A stretch of 64,000 bases of DNA from Lachnoclostridium sp. (lineage in GTDB: Bacteria; Bacillota; Clostridia; Lachnospirales; Lachnospiraceae), in NCBI GenBank assembly GCA_021770065.1, contig JAETRR010000003.1:1-64000 (forward strand), given 5' to 3'. Made by a program: the position numbers and the translations under genes. Every line of letters begins with the position of its first letter. Position 1 is the first letter of the stretch. Shown here in pieces: positions 1-9,186 of this stretch. The notes under the pieces are model-generated. The model was not told the origin of the DNA. It made no database searches and saw only the letters and a program-made list of their open reading frames with translations.

Positions 1-4
1 AAGG

Positions 5-97
5 CTTTTTGTTATCTTCCATAGGGCGAAAGCCCGTGACCGAAAGTCCGCGAAGAGGACTTGAGGTGCACTGCGGGGAATAAAAGATAACAAAAAG
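5..97 (+). other. Candidate structured leader: 14-bp perfect outer stem enclosing two small hairpins, upstream of hemC fusion
   Basis: CTTTTTGTTATCTT (5-18) is perfectly complementary to AAGATAACAAAAAG (84-97); inner GGGCGAAAGCCC and GTCC..GGAC hairpins. Does not match a riboswitch consensus I know. Confidence 0.5.
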
Positions 98-131
98 ACA
101 TAATCGTTGCGCTTGCAAAGGAGACAAAGAC

Positions 132-2597
132 ATGAAGATTCGCATAGGAACCAGAAAAAGCCGTCTGGCCCTGATACAGACAGAGCTTGTAAAAGAAAAG
201 ATAGAGACCGCATTTCCGGAAGCAGAGGTGGAGCTGGTAAAACTGTCTACCAAAGGTGACGAGCTGCTGGACCGTGCTCTTACCTCTTTTGGCGGAAAAG
301 GCGTATTTACCAGAGAACTTGAGGAAGCCCTGCTCTCAGGAGAAATCGATCTGGCCGTGCACAGCGCCAAGGATATGCCCATGGAATTCCCAAAAGGGCT
401 GTGCATCGGAGCGGTCCTTAAGAGGGCCGATGTAAGAGATGTATTTGTCACAACGAGCGGCATAAAAGCCGCCGCACTGCCGGACGGCAGTGTAGTGGGA
501 ACCAGCTCCCTGCGCAGGGAGCTTCAGATCAAATCCATAAATCCTCTGGTGCGCATAGCGCTCCTTCGGGGAAATGTAGAAACCCGGCTTAAGAAGCTTC
601 GGGAGGGACAATATGACGGAATCCTGCTGGCGGCGGCCGGTCTGGAGCGGCTTGGGCTTTTAGGAGAGCCGGATCTGCATCTGGAATACCTGGATCCCGA
701 TACCTTTCTCCCGGCAGCCGGTCAGGGAATTCTGGCAGTGGAGGCGAAGGAGGGCCGCCTTAGGGAGGTGCTGTCAGCCATTCACTGTGAAGAGGCAGCC
801 CTGGCTCTGGAGGCGGAGCGCAGCTTTCTTGCCGGAATCGGAGGAAGCTGTAACGCGCCGGCGGCGGGTCTGTGCTGCCTGAAAGACAACGGTATTCAGA
901 TGAAGGTAATGTTTGCTGGTGACGGAAAGCACCTAAAGTACGCCTCCTGCCGGAAGACTATGGAAAATAACCAGTCAAAGCTTCCTGCAAAGGAAGAAAT
1001 GAAACACCTGGGCCAAGAGATGGCTGCCAGGGTAAAGCAGGGTAAAGTATGGCTTCTGGGAGCGGGACCCGGGGATACGGCCCTTCTTACCGAAAAATGC
1101 CTCCGGTGTTTACGAACAGCCGACGTAATCGTCTATGACAATCTGGTATCCGCATCTGTGTTAAATGAGGCCCGTCCGGACGCAGAGCTTATCTATGCGG
1201 GAAAACGCGCCTCCAACCACCATTTAAGGCAGGAGGAAACCAATGAGCTTCTGATAAAAAAGGCATTGGAGGGAAAAAACACGGCCCGTTTAAAGGGCGG
1301 CGACCCCTTTATATTCGGAAGGGGCGGAGAGGAAGCAGAGGAGCTTATAAAAGCCGGAATCGAATTTGAGATAGTACCAGGTGTGTCCTCCTCCTATGCG
1401 GCCGCAGCCTACGCAGGCATTCCCGTAACCCATCGGGACTATGCTTCCTCTTTTCACGTCATAACCGGACACGAGAGTAATACCAGGGAGGGCCTTGCCC
1501 TGAACTACAGGCTTCTGGCCAGGGAAGAAGGAACCCTTGTATTTTTGATGGGGCTCGGTAACCTGCCCCACATTACAAAAGAACTGATAGCCGGAGGAAA
1601 GGCGCCGGATACACCGGCAGCCGTAATCCAGGAGGGAACCACAGCCCGTCAGCGGACGGCATCAGGAACCCTGGCTGATATTGAGGAGCAGGTAAAAAAG
1701 GCAGGAATCAAAACTCCGGCCATTATTCTGGTGGGAGAAGTCGCGGCCCTTAGGGAGAAGCTTTCCTGGTTCGGCAAAGGTCCTCTTTTTGGACTGCGTA
1801 TCCTGCTGACCGGAACCGAAAGCATGTGCGAAAAGCAGCGTGAGGTCTTAGAGGAGGAAGGAGCAGAAGCCGTCTCCTTCAGCCTTATCCGCACAAAACG
1901 TCTCCGTTCAGAAGCGCTTACAGAGGCAGTCAGAGGGCTTGAAGGGCAGCATAGATCAGCGGAAAAAATTCCCTCTCAAAAGGAGAACCGGGGAGACGCC
2001 GCCGGCTGCACCTGGCTTGTCTTTACAAGCAGCAGCGGCGTAGACTTTTTCTTTGAGGAGCTGAAGGAAAACCAGAAAGATATCCGGAGCCTGTCCGGAA
2101 TCCGGTTTGCCGTCATTGGAAGCGGAACAAAGGAAGCACTGGAGAAGAGAGGTATCTATGCGGACTTCGTGCCGTCCCGGTATTCCAGCAGGGATCTGGC
2201 CGAGGAATGGATTCCCGGCCTGCCCCCGGGGGATCGGGTTCTGCTTCTGCGCGCAGAGGAAGCATCCCCGGAGCTTACCAAAGCCCTCAAGGAGGCAGGA
2301 ATACCCTATGAAGCCATTCCGCTGTACACCACAGAGACAGATTGGCGGAAGGAAGAAGAGCTGAAACGGATACTTCCCGAAGCCGACTACATCACCTTTG
2401 CCAGCGCGTCGGCGGTAAAAGCCTTTACCGGCATGGCAGGAGATTTAAGCCGGCTGCAGGCAAAAGTAATCTGTATCGGCCCGGTGACAGAGCGCGCGGC
2501 CGTACAGGCAGGCTTAAAGGTACATCGAAGCGCCGTGGTTTATACGGCGGAGGGAATCCGGGACGTACTCTTGAAGGAGCAGAGAGAGAAGAAATGA
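132..2597 (+). CDS. hemC-cobA-hemD: Trifunctional hydroxymethylbilane synthase / uroporphyrinogen-III C-methyltransferase / uroporphyrinogen-III synthase (HemC-CobA-HemD fusion)
   Basis: N-term MKIRIGTRKSRLALIQTELV..GGKGVFTRELEEALL..DLAVHSAKDMP (HemC); middle VWLLGAGPGDTALLTEKCLRCLRTADVIVYDNL..RLKGGDPFIFGRGGEE (SUMT); C-term HemD-like. Confidence 0.95.
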   Translation: MKIRIGTRKSRLALIQTELVKEKIETAFPEAEVELVKLSTKGDELLDRALTSFGGKGVFTRELEEALLSGEIDLAVHSAKDMPMEFPKGLCIGAVLKRADVRDVFVTTSGIKAAALPDGSVVGTSSLRRELQIKSINPLVRIALLRGNVETRLKKLREGQYDGILLAAAGLERLGLLGEPDLHLEYLDPDTFLPAAGQGILAVEAKEGRLREVLSAIHCEEAALALEAERSFLAGIGGSCNAPAAGLCCLKDNGIQMKVMFAGDGKHLKYASCRKTMENNQSKLPAKEEMKHLGQEMAARVKQGKVWLLGAGPGDTALLTEKCLRCLRTADVIVYDNLVSASVLNEARPDAELIYAGKRASNHHLRQEETNELLIKKALEGKNTARLKGGDPFIFGRGGEEAEELIKAGIEFEIVPGVSSSYAAAAYAGIPVTHRDYASSFHVITGHESNTREGLALNYRLLAREEGTLVFLMGLGNLPHITKELIAGGKAPDTPAAVIQEGTTARQRTASGTLADIEEQVKKAGIKTPAIILVGEVAALREKLSWFGKGPLFGLRILLTGTESMCEKQREVLEEEGAEAVSFSLIRTKRLRSEALTEAVRGLEGQHRSAEKIPSQKENRGDAAGCTWLVFTSSSGVDFFFEELKENQKDIRSLSGIRFAVIGSGTKEALEKRGIYADFVPSRYSSRDLAEEWIPGLPPGDRVLLLRAEEASPELTKALKEAGIPYEAIPLYTTETDWRKEEELKRILPEADYITFASASAVKAFTGMAGDLSRLQAKVICIGPVTERAAVQAGLKVHRSAVVYTAEGIRDVLLKEQREKK

Positions 2598-3691
2598 AAC
2601 CGGCACAACAGACAGGAGCACAACAACCCATACACGGAGGCGACCGCTGCGGAGCATCCTTAGAGAGCGGTTTTTCCCAGGAAGAACTGCTGGATTTTTC
2701 TGCAAATATCAACCCATTGGGGATGCCGGAGAGCATAAAAGAGGCAATTCATAAAGGCCTGTCAGCATCTCTCCATTACCCGGATCCCTTTTGCCGTCTT
2801 CTGCGGACAGAACTGGCAGAAAAAGAAGGGTTAGAGGCAGAGGACATCCTGTGCGGAAATGGAGGCGCCGATCTCATTTACCGCCTGGTATATGCGCTGA
2901 GGCCGAAGCACGCCCTGGTGACGGCTCCAACCTTTGCGGAATACGAGGAAGCCTTACAACAGACAGGGACACAGATTCATTATTATACACTTCCAAATTC
3001 CATGGAGCTTGGAAAAGAATACCTGCATGCCGTCACAAAAGACCTGGATCTGCTCTTTATCTGCAATCCCAACAATCCCACAGGGCTGCTGACCCGCCGG
3101 GAGCTTCTCCTGGAGCTGCTGGAAAAAGCAAGGGAGCTTGATATCTTCGTCTGCATAGACGAATGCTTCCTGGATTTTGTAAGAGAAAAAGAAGCCTATA
3201 CCCTGACAGGCGCGCTCTCCCTCTATCCGAACCTGCTGATCCTCAAATCCTTTACCAAGCTTTATGCCATGCCCGGCCTGCGCCTGGGTTACATACTATC
3301 CAAAAACCGGGAACTGTTAGAGCGCATCCGCCGGGCAGGCCAGCCCTGGTCCGTATCCGAACCGGCTCAGCAGGCAGGGACAGCCGCCCTCACAGAAACC
3401 GGTTTTCGGGATCGCACCCTGGCCTTGATAGAAAAAGAACGTGAGCACTTAAAGACAGCCCTGACAGAGCTCGGATGCAGCGTATGGCCCGGAAAAGCCA
3501 ACTATCTCTGCTTCCACGCCCCGGGAGAGCTGGAACTATACGAAAAACTCCTGAAAAAAGGAATCCTAATCCGCCGCTGCTCCAATTATCGCGGCCTGAC
3601 AAAAGAAGACTACCGGACAGCCGTGCGCACCCGGGAAGAAAACAACCGCCTCATCCAGGCAATGACCGAAACATTACTATTCACTCCGTGA
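2594..3691 (+). CDS. cobD: Threonine-phosphate decarboxylase (CobD), PLP-dependent
   Basis: LLDFSANINPLGMPESIKEAI..YPDP..CGNGGADLIYRL..CNPNNPTGLLT..SFTKLYAMPGLRLGY; ATGA overlap with hemC fusion; internal start of ORF 2342..3691. Confidence 0.92.
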   Translation: MKPAQQTGAQQPIHGGDRCGASLESGFSQEELLDFSANINPLGMPESIKEAIHKGLSASLHYPDPFCRLLRTELAEKEGLEAEDILCGNGGADLIYRLVYALRPKHALVTAPTFAEYEEALQQTGTQIHYYTLPNSMELGKEYLHAVTKDLDLLFICNPNNPTGLLTRRELLLELLEKARELDIFVCIDECFLDFVREKEAYTLTGALSLYPNLLILKSFTKLYAMPGLRLGYILSKNRELLERIRRAGQPWSVSEPAQQAGTAALTETGFRDRTLALIEKEREHLKTALTELGCSVWPGKANYLCFHAPGELELYEKLLKKGILIRRCSNYRGLTKEDYRTAVRTREENNRLIQAMTETLLFTP

Positions 3692-3699
3692 ACAGTAAC
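3673..3699. repeat. Small dispersed palindrome, copy 1 (ATTACTATTCAC-TCC-GTGAACAGTAAC)
   Basis: 12-nt arms around 3-nt loop; related copies at 24357 and 39594. Confidence 0.8.
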
Positions 3700-3774
3700 A
3701 CTGAAATATTTACAATGTGACTTGCGCAGCCTTGCAAAAACGCCTCGCTTGAAAGACAACGTCCCCAAAGACAG

Positions 3775-3856
3775 CCGCCATGCAGGAATGTTCTTCCTTC
3801 CAGGCGTGTTAGCCTTCTGGGCGGAGCAGGGAAGGAAGAACATTCCTGCATGGCGG
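3775..3856. repeat. Long inverted repeat (27-bp perfect arms, 28-nt loop) upstream of cbiP
   Basis: CCGCCATGCAGGAATGTTCTTCCTTCC (3775-3801) vs GGAAGGAAGAACATTCCTGCATGGCGG (3830-3856). Confidence 0.9.
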
Positions 3857-3883
3857 CGTCCACCCCCAGTAAAGGAGCCCAAA

Positions 3884-5395
3884 ATGCCCCCCACCGCAAA
3901 GACAATCATGATCCAGGGAACCACCTCCAACGCCGGCAAAAGCTTTCTCACCGCCGCCCTTTGCCGTATCTTCAAACAGGACGGCTGCCGCGTTGCCCCG
4001 TTCAAATCCCAGAACATGGCCCTCAACTCCTACATCACAAAAGACGGCCTGGAAATGGGCCGCGCCCAGGTCATGCAGGCCGAGGCAGCGGGAATCGAGC
4101 CCATGGCAGAGATGAACCCCATCCTTCTAAAGCCTGTAAGCCGCACCGGCAGCCAGGTCATCGTGAACGGCGAGGTTCTGGGAAATATGAGCGCTGTGGA
4201 TTACTATGCCCATAAAAAACAGCTCATCCCGCACATAGAAAAAGCATTTCAAAAGCTTTCCCGTGATTTTGACATCATCGTCATAGAAGGTGCCGGAAGT
4301 CCGGCGGAAATCAATCTGAAAGAAAACGATATTGTAAATATGGGAATGGCAAAGCTTGCGAATGCCCCCGTACTCCTGGCCGGAGACATAGACCGGGGCG
4401 GCGTATTCGCTTCCCTTTACGGGACCGTAAAACTTCTGGAAAAAGACGAGCAGCAGCGGATCAAGGGCCTTATCATCAACAAATTCCGAGGAGACGCAGA
4501 AATTCTGCGGCCGGGTCTTGACATGATAGAGGAAAAAACGGGAATCCCGGTAGTCGGTGTCGTACCGATGGCATCCCTCGATCTGGACGACGAGGACAGC
4601 CTGTCGGAACGGCTGAACCACAGGCAGGCAGAGGGGGCCGTGGATATCGCCGTGATCCGTCTTCCCCATATCTCCAATTTTACGGATTTCAACGTCTTTG
4701 AAGGTATGGAGGGCGTTTCCCTCCGGTATGTGGGGCAGGCAAAGGAGCTTGGGAACCCCGATCTGATTTTCCTTCCGGGAACGAAAAATACTATGGGGGA
4801 TCTGCGCTGGCTTCGGGAATCCGGTCTGGAAGCGGCCGTTCTGCGCCAGGCTGAGATACGAACGCCGGTTGTGGGGATCTGCGGCGGCTATCAGATGCTC
4901 GGGGAAGAACTGGAGGATCCAAAAGGCGTGGAAGAGGGAGGCTTTATGCGCGGTATGGGGCTTCTGAATGCCCGGACCGTCTTTGAGCCTGCCAAGACCC
5001 GGACCCGGGTTTCCGGCCGCGTTATTCCGGCAGGAGAAGCGTCGGACAGCGCCGCAGGCAGGGAGGTCCGGGGCTATGAGATTCATATGGGCAGGACTGT
5101 CAGTCTTGGCCGCTGCCGGGAAACGATCCGCCTGGAAGACGGCCGCATTGACGGGCTTGGCAATGAGAACGGAACTGTATTCGGCACATACCTTCACGGA
5201 ATTTTTGATTACGGAGATCTGGCGTCTTTTCTGGCCGTTCGGCTCATGCGGAAAAAAGGGTTAGACCCGGGAAGCTGGCATTTTGACCCAGAGGCACATA
5301 AGCAGCAGGAGTATGATAAGCTGGCGGATCTGGTGCGCAGCTCTCTGGATATGAATAAAATTTATGAGATACTGGAGGCAGGAATCACATGTTAG
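3884..5395 (+). CDS. cbiP: Cobyric acid synthase (CbiP/CobQ)
   Basis: [60 protein letters not shown] opens at 3722 but ATG 3884 follows an AAAGGAG site and lies beyond the inverted repeat. Confidence 0.94.
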   Translation: MPPTAKTIMIQGTTSNAGKSFLTAALCRIFKQDGCRVAPFKSQNMALNSYITKDGLEMGRAQVMQAEAAGIEPMAEMNPILLKPVSRTGSQVIVNGEVLGNMSAVDYYAHKKQLIPHIEKAFQKLSRDFDIIVIEGAGSPAEINLKENDIVNMGMAKLANAPVLLAGDIDRGGVFASLYGTVKLLEKDEQQRIKGLIINKFRGDAEILRPGLDMIEEKTGIPVVGVVPMASLDLDDEDSLSERLNHRQAEGAVDIAVIRLPHISNFTDFNVFEGMEGVSLRYVGQAKELGNPDLIFLPGTKNTMGDLRWLRESGLEAAVLRQAEIRTPVVGICGGYQMLGEELEDPKGVEEGGFMRGMGLLNARTVFEPAKTRTRVSGRVIPAGEASDSAAGREVRGYEIHMGRTVSLGRCRETIRLEDGRIDGLGNENGTVFGTYLHGIFDYGDLASFLAVRLMRKKGLDPGSWHFDPEAHKQQEYDKLADLVRSSLDMNKIYEILEAGITC

Positions 5396-6012
5396 ACAAA
5401 ATACAGTTTGTAAAACCGGAACTGATTGAGGCGCGGAGTATGGAGATAATTACCGGAGAGCTGAACGGTAAAATCTGGCCGGAGCCGGAATTCTCCGTGG
5501 TGAAGCGCTGCATTCACACATCGGCGGATTTTGATTACGGGGACAACCTCTGCTTTTCCGAGGGTGCGGCGGCTCTGGGTGCCAGGGCATTGAAGGACGG
5601 CATTTCCATTGTGACCGATACAAGGATGGCAGCTTCGGGAATTAATAAGAAACGCCTTCGGGAGTACGGAGGAGAGGTTTACTGCTTTATGGATGCACCG
5701 GATGTGGCGGAGGAAGCAAAGGAACGCGGCTGTACACGGGCAGCGGTATGCATGGAACGGGCTGCGGCTCTTCGTGAAAATCTGATTATCGCCGTGGGAA
5801 ATGCGCCTACGGCCCTGATTCGCCTTTATGAGCTGATTCAGGAAGGTGAGATACGGCCCGTACTGATTATCGGAGCGCCGGTAGGATTTGTGAATGTGGC
5901 AGAGGCGAAAGAGTTAATTATGACAGCAGGAGTGCCTTATATTGTTCCGCGGGGACGTAAGGGAGGAAGCAATATTGCGGCGGCTGTCTGTAATGCCCTG
6001 TTGTATCAGTAA
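5389..6012 (+). CDS. cbiC: Precorrin-8X methylmutase (CbiC/CobH)
   Basis: [71 protein letters not shown]. Confidence 0.95.
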   Translation: MLDKIQFVKPELIEARSMEIITGELNGKIWPEPEFSVVKRCIHTSADFDYGDNLCFSEGAAALGARALKDGISIVTDTRMAASGINKKRLREYGGEVYCFMDAPDVAEEAKERGCTRAAVCMERAAALRENLIIAVGNAPTALIRLYELIQEGEIRPVLIIGAPVGFVNVAEAKELIMTAGVPYIVPRGRKGGSNIAAAVCNALLYQ

Positions 6013-6064
6013 CGGCAGGAACATTACGGAACTGAAAAGCATTAATAAAAAGGGGATATAAGAG

Positions 6065-7135
6065 ATGGCATTGGCAGAGGAGCTTCAAAGATATATCAGT
6101 GAGATCCGGACTTTGGATAAAAGGGCTATGGAGGAATCCTGGGCGTATTGGGATTCTTTGTGTAAGCCTCTTCGGGGGATGGGAAAACTGGAGGAGATGG
6201 TGGTTCAGCTGGCCGGGATCTACGGGACGGCGCATCCGAAGGAACTTAAGCCTGTGGTTGTGATCATGGGGGCGGATAACGGCGTGGTTGCGGAGGGAGT
6301 CAGTCAGACCGGGAGCGAGGTGACGGCCCAAGTTCTGGAAAATATGGGAGAGAGAATTTCTTCGGTCTGCATTATGGCGCGGACACAAGGGATCGAGGTG
6401 ATTCCGGTGAATATCGGGATGCTGTCAGACGGGAAGCATCCGCGGATTCGAAACCGGGTGGTGCGCTACGGGACCGGAAATATTGCAAAAGGACCGGCTA
6501 TGAGCCGGGAGGAAGCTCTCCAGGCCATTATTACAGGGATTGAGGTTGTGAAGGAGCTGTATCAGGAAGGCTTTCGGATGGTGATTACCGGAGAGATGGG
6601 AATTGGGAACACGACGCCCAGTTCGGCCATGGCTTCCGTCCTCCTCTCCAAAGAAGTGGAATTGATGACAGGCCGGGGAGCCGGACTGTCCAGCGAAGGC
6701 CTGGAACGGAAGATACGGGTTATTAAGCGTGCCATAGAAGTCAACCGGCCGGACAAGGAAGATATTTTAGATGTACTTGGCAAGATAGGCAGTCTGGATA
6801 TTGCCGGGATGACCGGCTGCTACATCGGTGCGGCTCTCTGCCGGGTTCCGGCTCTCATAGACGGATTTATTTCTTCGGTTGCGGCATACTGTGCGGCGGC
6901 GCTTGCTCCGGAATGTAAAGCGTATATGGTGCCCACGCACTGCTCTGCGGAACCGGCAGGGCGGCTGATGCTGGAAGCCCTGGGCATGGAAGCCCCCATA
7001 CAGGCAGGCATGCATCTTGGGGAGGGAACCGGAGCGGTGACTGCCTACGGCCTTTATCAGTATGCATTTGCCCTGTACGACGGGCTTCCCGGCTGGAATG
7101 ACGGGAAGGTAGAGGCTTATGAGCATTTGAAATAA
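6065..7135 (+). CDS. cobT: Nicotinate-nucleotide--dimethylbenzimidazole phosphoribosyltransferase
   Basis: LCKPLRGMGKLEEMVVQLAGI..VIMGADNGVVAEGVSQTGSEVT..TGEMGIGNTTPSSAMASVLL..LGEGTGAVTAYGL. Confidence 0.95.
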   Translation: MALAEELQRYISEIRTLDKRAMEESWAYWDSLCKPLRGMGKLEEMVVQLAGIYGTAHPKELKPVVVIMGADNGVVAEGVSQTGSEVTAQVLENMGERISSVCIMARTQGIEVIPVNIGMLSDGKHPRIRNRVVRYGTGNIAKGPAMSREEALQAIITGIEVVKELYQEGFRMVITGEMGIGNTTPSSAMASVLLSKEVELMTGRGAGLSSEGLERKIRVIKRAIEVNRPDKEDILDVLGKIGSLDIAGMTGCYIGAALCRVPALIDGFISSVAAYCAAALAPECKAYMVPTHCSAEPAGRLMLEALGMEAPIQAGMHLGEGTGAVTAYGLYQYAFALYDGLPGWNDGKVEAYEHLK

Positions 7136-7192
7136 AGCGGTGGTATTCGATAGAATACTCTCAGCAGATACCGCAGATTAGGGAGTTAATTC

Positions 7193-7951
7193 ATGCAGAT
7201 CATTATTTCACCAGCCAAGCAGATGCGTGTGGATACGGATTCCATAGAATCAGACGGACAGCCGCTGTTTCTGGAGGAAACGGGTAAGCTTTTGAACAGG
7301 CTGAAGACTTTTCACCGGGGAGAGCTTAAGAAACTGTTCCGGGCAAATGAGAAGATTACGGAGGAAAATTTTCAGAGGTATTCTTCCATGGATTTGGAGA
7401 ACGGACGGACGCCTGCGTTACTTTCCTATGTGGGACTTCAGTACCAGTATATGGCGCCGCAGGTATTTACCGGGGAGCAGTGGGAGTATGTGAGAAAGCA
7501 TTTGTGGATCTTAAGCGGATTTTACGGGATGCTGCGGCCGGAGCATGGGGTGACGCCTTACCGGCTGGAGATGCAGGCACGGCTTTCGGCAGGGGAGGCG
7601 AAGGATCTTTACGCATTCTGGGGAGATAAGCTTTACCGGGAGCTGGTGAGGGAGGACAAGGTTGTTTTGAATCTGGCATCAAAGGAGTATTCCAGGGTCA
7701 TAGAGCCTTATCTGGAGCCGGAGATCCGGTATGTGACCTGCATTTTTGGAAGCCTTCAGGAGGGGAAGGTGAAGGTGAAAGGGACAGAGGCCAAGATGGC
7801 AAGGGGTGAGATGGTCCGGTGGCTTTCCGAGAGGGGGATAGAAGAGCCGGAGGCTGTCCGCGGGTTTGAGGGGCTTGGATTTGCTTATTGCGCGGACATG
7901 TCGGGGGAAGAGACATATGTCTTTTTAAAAAAAGCTGAGAAAAGAAAATGA
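7193..7951 (+). CDS. yaaA: YaaA family peroxide-stress/DUF328 protein
   Basis: MQIIISPAKQMRVDTD..YVRKHLWILSGFYGMLRPEHGVTPYRLEMQ..VLNLASKEYSRVIEPYL. Confidence 0.92.
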   Translation: MQIIISPAKQMRVDTDSIESDGQPLFLEETGKLLNRLKTFHRGELKKLFRANEKITEENFQRYSSMDLENGRTPALLSYVGLQYQYMAPQVFTGEQWEYVRKHLWILSGFYGMLRPEHGVTPYRLEMQARLSAGEAKDLYAFWGDKLYRELVREDKVVLNLASKEYSRVIEPYLEPEIRYVTCIFGSLQEGKVKVKGTEAKMARGEMVRWLSERGIEEPEAVRGFEGLGFAYCADMSGEETYVFLKKAEKRK

Positions 7952-7996
7952 TAAGGCAGATTTTCTGGAAAAATAAGTAAAAGCGGAACTGAAATT

Positions 7997-9139
7997 ATGC
8001 TGGATAAATACATTTATAAAAACAATCAAAAAATGCGTCTCGGCTACACCACAGGCTCATGTGCGGCGGCAGCGGCAAAGGCGGCGGCGCAGATGCTGAT
8101 TACGGGAAAGCCGGTCCCTTATGCAGAGCTGATGACGCCTAAGGGTATCCGCCTCGAACTGGAGGTTCTGGATATAAATATGCAATTTCCCGGGAATACG
8201 GTTTCCTGCGCCGTAAAGAAAGATGCCGGAGATGATCCGGACGTGACCGACGGCCTTAAAGTATACGCAGCAGTGCATAAGACACAGGAAAAAGGCATCC
8301 GTATTGACGGCGGCGAGGGCGTAGGACGAGTGACAAGGGAAGGACTGGAGCAGCCGGTGGGAAGCGCCGCTATCAATTCCGTTCCCCGTACCATGATCCG
8401 CGAAGGCGTGGAGGAAATCTGCCGCCACTTCGGGTATGAGGGAGGCATATCCGTAATTATCAGTATTCCGGAGGGGGCAAAGCTTGCAAAAAAGACCTTT
8501 AACCCCAGGCTTGGTATCGAGGGCGGCATCTCCGTTCTTGGCACAAGCGGAATCGTAGAGCCCATGAGCGAGGCGGCCCTGACTGAAACCATCCGCATGG
8601 AAATCCGGATGCAGCATATTCAAAACCGCCGGTACCTGGTACTGGCCCCCGGCAATTACGGGCTGGATTTTCTAAAGGAATACAATCCGAAACTGCTGGA
8701 GCGCTGTGTAAAATACAGCAACTTTCTGGGAGAAGCTCTTGACGCGGCGGCAGAATACGGCTTTCGGGGCATTCTCCTGGCAGGGCATATCGGTAAGCTG
8801 GTGAAGCTGGCCGGAGGAATTATGAACACACACTCCCGCAATGCAGATGCCAGAATGGAGATTCTCACTGCCCATGCGGCCGTCCTGGGTGCCGGCCGGG
8901 ATACAGCGGAGGCGCTTATGGCCTGTGTGACCACCGACGAGGCTCTGGACATTCTAAAAGATGCCGGTCTTCTGGAGGAGGTTATGAGCCGCCTGACGGA
9001 GCGGATGGAATTCTACATCAACCACAGAAGCGGCAGTGCGTTTTCCTGCGGGGTGATTACCTTTTCGCAGAAGCATGGAATTCTGGGGAGCTCAGCCCAT
9101 GCGGAGGAAATACTGGACTGTCTGCAGAACGAAGCATAA
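7997..9139 (+). CDS. cbiD: Cobalt-precorrin-5B C1-methyltransferase (CbiD)
   Basis: RLGYTTGSCAAAAAKAAAQMLITG..SVIISIPEGAKLAKKTFNPRLGIEGGISVLGTSGIVEPMSE. Confidence 0.95.
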   Translation: MLDKYIYKNNQKMRLGYTTGSCAAAAAKAAAQMLITGKPVPYAELMTPKGIRLELEVLDINMQFPGNTVSCAVKKDAGDDPDVTDGLKVYAAVHKTQEKGIRIDGGEGVGRVTREGLEQPVGSAAINSVPRTMIREGVEEICRHFGYEGGISVIISIPEGAKLAKKTFNPRLGIEGGISVLGTSGIVEPMSEAALTETIRMEIRMQHIQNRRYLVLAPGNYGLDFLKEYNPKLLERCVKYSNFLGEALDAAAEYGFRGILLAGHIGKLVKLAGGIMNTHSRNADARMEILTAHAAVLGAGRDTAEALMACVTTDEALDILKDAGLLEEVMSRLTERMEFYINHRSGSAFSCGVITFSQKHGILGSSAHAEEILDCLQNEA

Positions 9140-9186
9140 AGGATGCAGCGGAACCGGAAACAGTGGAACCGGAATAGGAGAACCAT

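Noticed and set aside
1-131. Cobalamin riboswitch upstream of the operon
   Set aside because: No B12-box-like GCCACTG or related conserved blocks seen; any riboswitch controlling the operon would be upstream of this window.
336-611. Antisense ORFs across the cob operon and housekeeping genes (for example 336..611 -, 1290..1571 -, 4127..5197 -)
   Set aside because: Shadow ORFs opposite well-supported genes with no recognisable domains; typical of GC-balanced codon usage.
3722-3883. N-terminal extension of cbiP ORF
   Set aside because: Translation of the long inverted repeat; cbiP homologues begin near [12 protein letters not shown] and ATG 3884 has a good RBS.
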